This document shows positions 3,779 through 5,934 of a stretch of 5,934 bases of DNA, one piece after another. How positions within the stretch are numbered: position 1 is the stretch's first letter; each line of letters starts with the position of its first letter. The notes below the pieces were generated by a model. It saw only the letters and a program-made list of their open reading frames with translations, was not told where the DNA came from and did no database searches. Position numbers and translations under genes: made by a program. Origin of the DNA: Candidatus Stahliibacteriota bacterium (GTDB lineage Bacteria; Hydrothermota; Tepidihabitantia; SM23-42); NCBI GenBank assembly GCA_030613445.1, contig JAUWLY010000194.1, positions 1 to 5,934 on the forward strand, written 5' to 3'.

Positions 3779-4401
3779 TACTTCACTAGCCCCTTGTAGA
3801 TCCAAACCTTAATTCCTACTGTACCGTAAATGGTAAATGCGGTGGCACAAGCGTAGTCGATATCGGCATCGAGTGTTTGCAGGGGTACCTTACCTTCATG
3901 TTGGGATTCAGTACGTGCTATTTCAGTGCCGCCAAGTCTGCCCCCACATGCGATCTTTATTCCTTTGGCACCGATTTTCATCGCTGAAATCAGAGCTCTT
4001 TTCATCGCTCTTCGGTGCGAGATACGTTGGGTGATCTGTCGGGCTATATTCTGAGCAACCAGGAAGGCATCTAATTCAGGCATCCTAACTTCTTCTATGT
4101 TTATCGTGACATCTCGTTGAACAAGACTTCTGATTTCCTCTCGCAGTTTTTTTATTTCTTCACCGCCTTTACCGATCACCTTACCTGGCTGGGCAGTGCT
4201 AATGGAAATTATTACCCGGTTAGACAACCTTCTTATGATGATATCAGAGACCATGGCTTCAGAGAGACGCTGGCGCAAGTAGCGGCGGATAGTGTAGTCT
4301 TCAGCGATGAGTTTACGATAGTTCTTTTCATCAAACCACTTCGATTTCCAATCTTTGGTAATGCCTAATCTAAATCCAATTGGATGTGTTTTCTGTCCCA
4401 T
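3778..4401 (-). CDS. rpsC: 30S ribosomal protein S3
   Basis: The 207-residue protein sits at the mRNA entry of the 30S subunit. The N terminus MGQKTHPIGFRLGI is the invariant family start. A KH RNA-binding domain carries VIGKGGEEIKKL (75-86). Basic residues R130, R131 and K134 in HRRAMKRAL match those implicated in mRNA helicase activity in E. coli S3. The C-terminal domain shows KGIKIACGGRLGGTEIARTE (146-165), then HEGKVPLQTLDADIDYA and the end GIKVWIYKG. It lacks the basic C-terminal extension that makes E. coli S3 233 residues. The start has GGGAG a few bases upstream and overlaps the rplV stop as TAATG. Confidence 0.98.
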   Translation of the reverse strand: MGQKTHPIGFRLGITKDWKSKWFDEKNYRKLIAEDYTIRRYLRQRLSEAMVSDIIIRRLSNRVIISISTAQPGKVIGKGGEEIKKLREEIRSLVQRDVTINIEEVRMPELDAFLVAQNIARQITQRISHRRAMKRALISAMKIGAKGIKIACGGRLGGTEIARTESQHEGKVPLQTLDADIDYACATAFTIYGTVGIKVWIYKGLVK

Positions 4402-4769
4402 TAATCTCCCTTCTTGTTCTCAATAGGTTTGTAGGAGTCAACCACCAAGGTGATGTGGCAGGTTCTTTTTTTGATCATCGCTGCAGAACCGCGAAAACCA
4501 GCACGCCATCTTTTCATAGTTGGACCTTCATCCACTTTCGCTTCTTTCACAAATAAGTCGCCATCATCTATTCTTGCAGTACCGATTTTTACCTTGAGAT
4601 TTGCAACCGCAGAATCCAGAGTTTTCAGAATTGGTCGCTTTGATCTGGAATGCTGAAATTGAAGTAATGCTTTTGCTTCCAGGATTCCTTTACCCCTGAT
4701 GATGTCCAGTATTCTTTTAATTTTTCTTGGGGAAATCCGCTCATACCGTTTAATAGCCTTAGCGATCAT
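4401..4769 (-). CDS. rplV: 50S ribosomal protein L22
   Basis: The 122-residue protein contacts all 23S domains, and its long beta hairpin lines the exit tunnel constriction, the site of macrolide-resistance changes in other bacteria. It begins MIAKAIKRYERISPRKIKR, with the conserved SPRK. GKGILEAKALLQF (26-38) and the KTLDSAVANLK helix (49-59) follow. The hairpin is the segment from E81 to about K101 (GPTMKRWRAGFRGSA), and KRTCHITLVV (101-110) closes the fold. A hydrophilic tail after that makes it about ten residues longer than usual. ATG at 4769 forms an ATGA overlap of four bases with the rpsS stop, which supports this start. Confidence 0.97.
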   Translation of the reverse strand: MIAKAIKRYERISPRKIKRILDIIRGKGILEAKALLQFQHSRSKRPILKTLDSAVANLKVKIGTARIDDGDLFVKEAKVDEGPTMKRWRAGFRGSAAMIKKRTCHITLVVDSYKPIENKKGD

Positions 4770-5059
4770 TTCTCAAACTCGCGTTTTTTCTCTTCTTTTC
4801 TTGTGCCTGAATGGGCGCGGAAGGTCCGACTTGGAGAAAATTCACCGAGTTTATGGCCGACCATGCGCTCGGTAATGTAGACTGGGATGAATCGATTACC
4901 ATTGTGGACTGCAATTGTGAAACCGACGAATTCCGGTGGGATCATTGAGTTCCTTGCCCATGTTTTGATAATTTTCTTTTCGCTTGAATCAATTAGCGTG
5001 GATATCTTCTTCATTAGTTTTGTGTCAACATAAGGGCCTTTCTTGAGTGATCTCGACAT
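4766..5059 (-). CDS. rpsS: 30S ribosomal protein S19
   Basis: The 97-residue protein is in the 30S head, contacts S13 and lies near A-site tRNA. MSRSLKKGPYVDTKLMKKI (1-19) is the canonical start, followed by IKTWARNSMIPPEFVGFTIA (31-50), VHNGNRFIPVYITERMVGHK (51-70) and LGEFSPSRTFRAHSG (71-85). A short charged tail rich in Lys and Glu completes it. ATG at 5059 has a strong AAGGAG about seven bases upstream and overlaps the rplB stop as TAATG, so it is likely translated both by direct initiation and by coupling. Confidence 0.98.
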   Translation of the reverse strand: MSRSLKKGPYVDTKLMKKISTLIDSSEKKIIKTWARNSMIPPEFVGFTIAVHNGNRFIPVYITERMVGHKLGEFSPSRTFRAHSGTRKEEKKREFEK

Positions 5060-5880
5060 TATTTTCTCCTTTTCAAGATGAATTTGTCTGATGCTTTATG
5101 GACTCGTCTTGTCTTCTTTCCTTTAGTCAACCATCCCCATGGTGAAACCGGTTGCCGTCCGCCGTGTGATTTTCCTTCACCGCCGCCTAGCGGATGGTCA
5201 ACAGGGTTCATTGCTACACCTCTGACATGGGGTCGGCGTCCGTGATGTCTTATCCTGCCTGCCTTACCGTAGACAACACTGGAATGAAGGGTATTAGAGG
5301 CTTTACCAATTGTTGCGCGGCATCGTGTATCGATCAGACGTAATTCTCCAGACGGTAGTTTTAGATGAGCGTATTGTCCTTCTTTTGCCATGATCTGGCT
5401 GGAAAGGCCGGCTCCCCGTACGAGTTGTGCACCTTTGCCAGGTGCAAGTTCGATATTGTGTATCTCAACACCGAGCGGAATGTCAGCGAGCCTAAGACAA
5501 TGTCCCAGCTGGATTGACGAGTTGTCTCCAGATATTACTGTGGCGCCAACATTCAAACCTTCAGGACAAATGATATACCTTTTTTCACCGTCTGCATAGG
5601 CAAGCAGGGCGATCAAGGCTCCACGGTTTGGATCGTATTCAATTGCTTGTACTTTTGCCGGGATATTATCTTTGTCCCGACGGAAATCTATTATGCGCAC
5701 AAATTTATGATGACCACCACCCCGGTGACGTGCTGTAATCCGTCCGCGGTTGTTTCTTCCGCCAGACCGTTTTTTGGACAGCAACAGGGATTTCTCCGGT
5801 TTCGTCTTCGTGACTGCAATCTTATTCACTGTATAAAATCTTCTGGATGGTGTTATCGGACGGTATTTTTTAATTGCCAT
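5059..5880 (-). CDS. rplB: 50S ribosomal protein L2
   Basis: The 273-residue protein, the usual length, is a primary 23S rRNA binder needed for subunit association and peptidyl transferase function. The start MAIKKYRPITPSRR, the basic KRSGGRNNRGRITARHRGGG (37-56), YDPNRGALIALL (82-93) and the SH3-like core (APGKGAQLVRGAG, 146-158) are all typical. The signature GVAMNPVDHPLGGGEGKSHG (221-240) keeps D228 and H229, the residues important in E. coli L2. The next His of the common DHPHGGG motif is Leu here (L231), a substitution that probably lies within family variation. ATG at 5880 has GAAGGTG upstream and overlaps the rplW stop as TAATG. Confidence 0.98.
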   Translation of the reverse strand: MAIKKYRPITPSRRFYTVNKIAVTKTKPEKSLLLSKKRSGGRNNRGRITARHRGGGHHKFVRIIDFRRDKDNIPAKVQAIEYDPNRGALIALLAYADGEKRYIICPEGLNVGATVISGDNSSIQLGHCLRLADIPLGVEIHNIELAPGKGAQLVRGAGLSSQIMAKEGQYAHLKLPSGELRLIDTRCRATIGKASNTLHSSVVYGKAGRIRHHGRRPHVRGVAMNPVDHPLGGGEGKSHGGRQPVSPWGWLTKGKKTRRVHKASDKFILKRRK

Positions 5881-5934
5881 TATACACCTTCTACTATTTC
5901 TATTTTTTGGCCCGCTTTGAGCGTGACCGAAGCT
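5880..5934 (-). CDS. rplW: 50S ribosomal protein L23, last 17 residues (5' part outside window)
   Basis: On the - strand the frame from 5933 reads ASVTLKAGQKIEIVEGV and ends with TAA at 5882-5880. This matches the C terminus of bacterial L23 (the VTLK.GQ.I.. end). L23 surrounds the exit tunnel and is the docking site for trigger factor. Position immediately upstream of rplB is the canonical S10 operon order, and the stop shares its last base with the rplB ATG (TAATG). Only the end of the gene is in the window, so nothing can be said about its start. Confidence 0.92.
   Translation of the reverse strand, partial: ASVTLKAGQKIEIVEGV

Noticed and set aside
5185..5190. L2 His-to-Leu change after DHP as a sign of altered function
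   Set aside because: D228 and H229, the functionally important pair, are kept, and the 231 position appears tolerant in the family as far as I know. The given span is approximate.

Overview
This is a bacterial chromosome segment of moderate GC content. A two-gene unit on the + strand (3' part of an mgtE-type magnesium transporter, then cutA) runs head-on into a long ribosomal protein operon on the - strand. All twelve ribosomal proteins are bacterial in type. S14 is the short zinc-binding form and L24 carries a four-cysteine zinc-ribbon tail. These features do not fix a phylum. The unusual repeats and the broken operon order fit a little-studied, perhaps uncultivated lineage, but that is inference.

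Layout. Bases 1-630 encode the C-terminal part of MgtE (end of the CBS region, connecting helix, membrane domain). cutA (630-953) starts inside the mgtE stop codon. Bases 954-1291 form a convergent intergenic region. It holds a possible 28-codon ORF with a strong Shine-Dalgarno sequence, a hairpin-forming direct repeat, a degenerate 8-bp tandem array, a degenerate 7-bp tandem array and an 11-bp inverted repeat around the arrays. From 5934 down to 1292 on the - strand the order is rplW (3' end), rplB, rpsS, rplV, rpsC, rplP, rpmC, rpsQ, rplN, rplX, rplE, rpsN.

The ribosomal genes are packed very tightly. Four junctions are TAATG, one is ATGA, and rplP/rpmC and rplX/rplE overlap by 14 and 8 bases. 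Only two gaps are sizeable. The 67-base rpsQ-rplN gap lies where the S10 and spc operons are separate in E. coli. The 38-base rplN-rplX gap consists mostly of a 7-bp tandem repeat. The canonical order stops after rpsN: no rpsH, rplF or later spc genes follow, and the convergent mgtE-cutA unit comes next.

The genes themselves are ordinary. The points of interest are the short-period repeat arrays in the gaps, one of which supplies the rplX ribosome binding site, the truncated spc order, and the structured convergent spacer. I found no evidence for a new enzyme system, CRISPR array, tRNA or insertion sequence.
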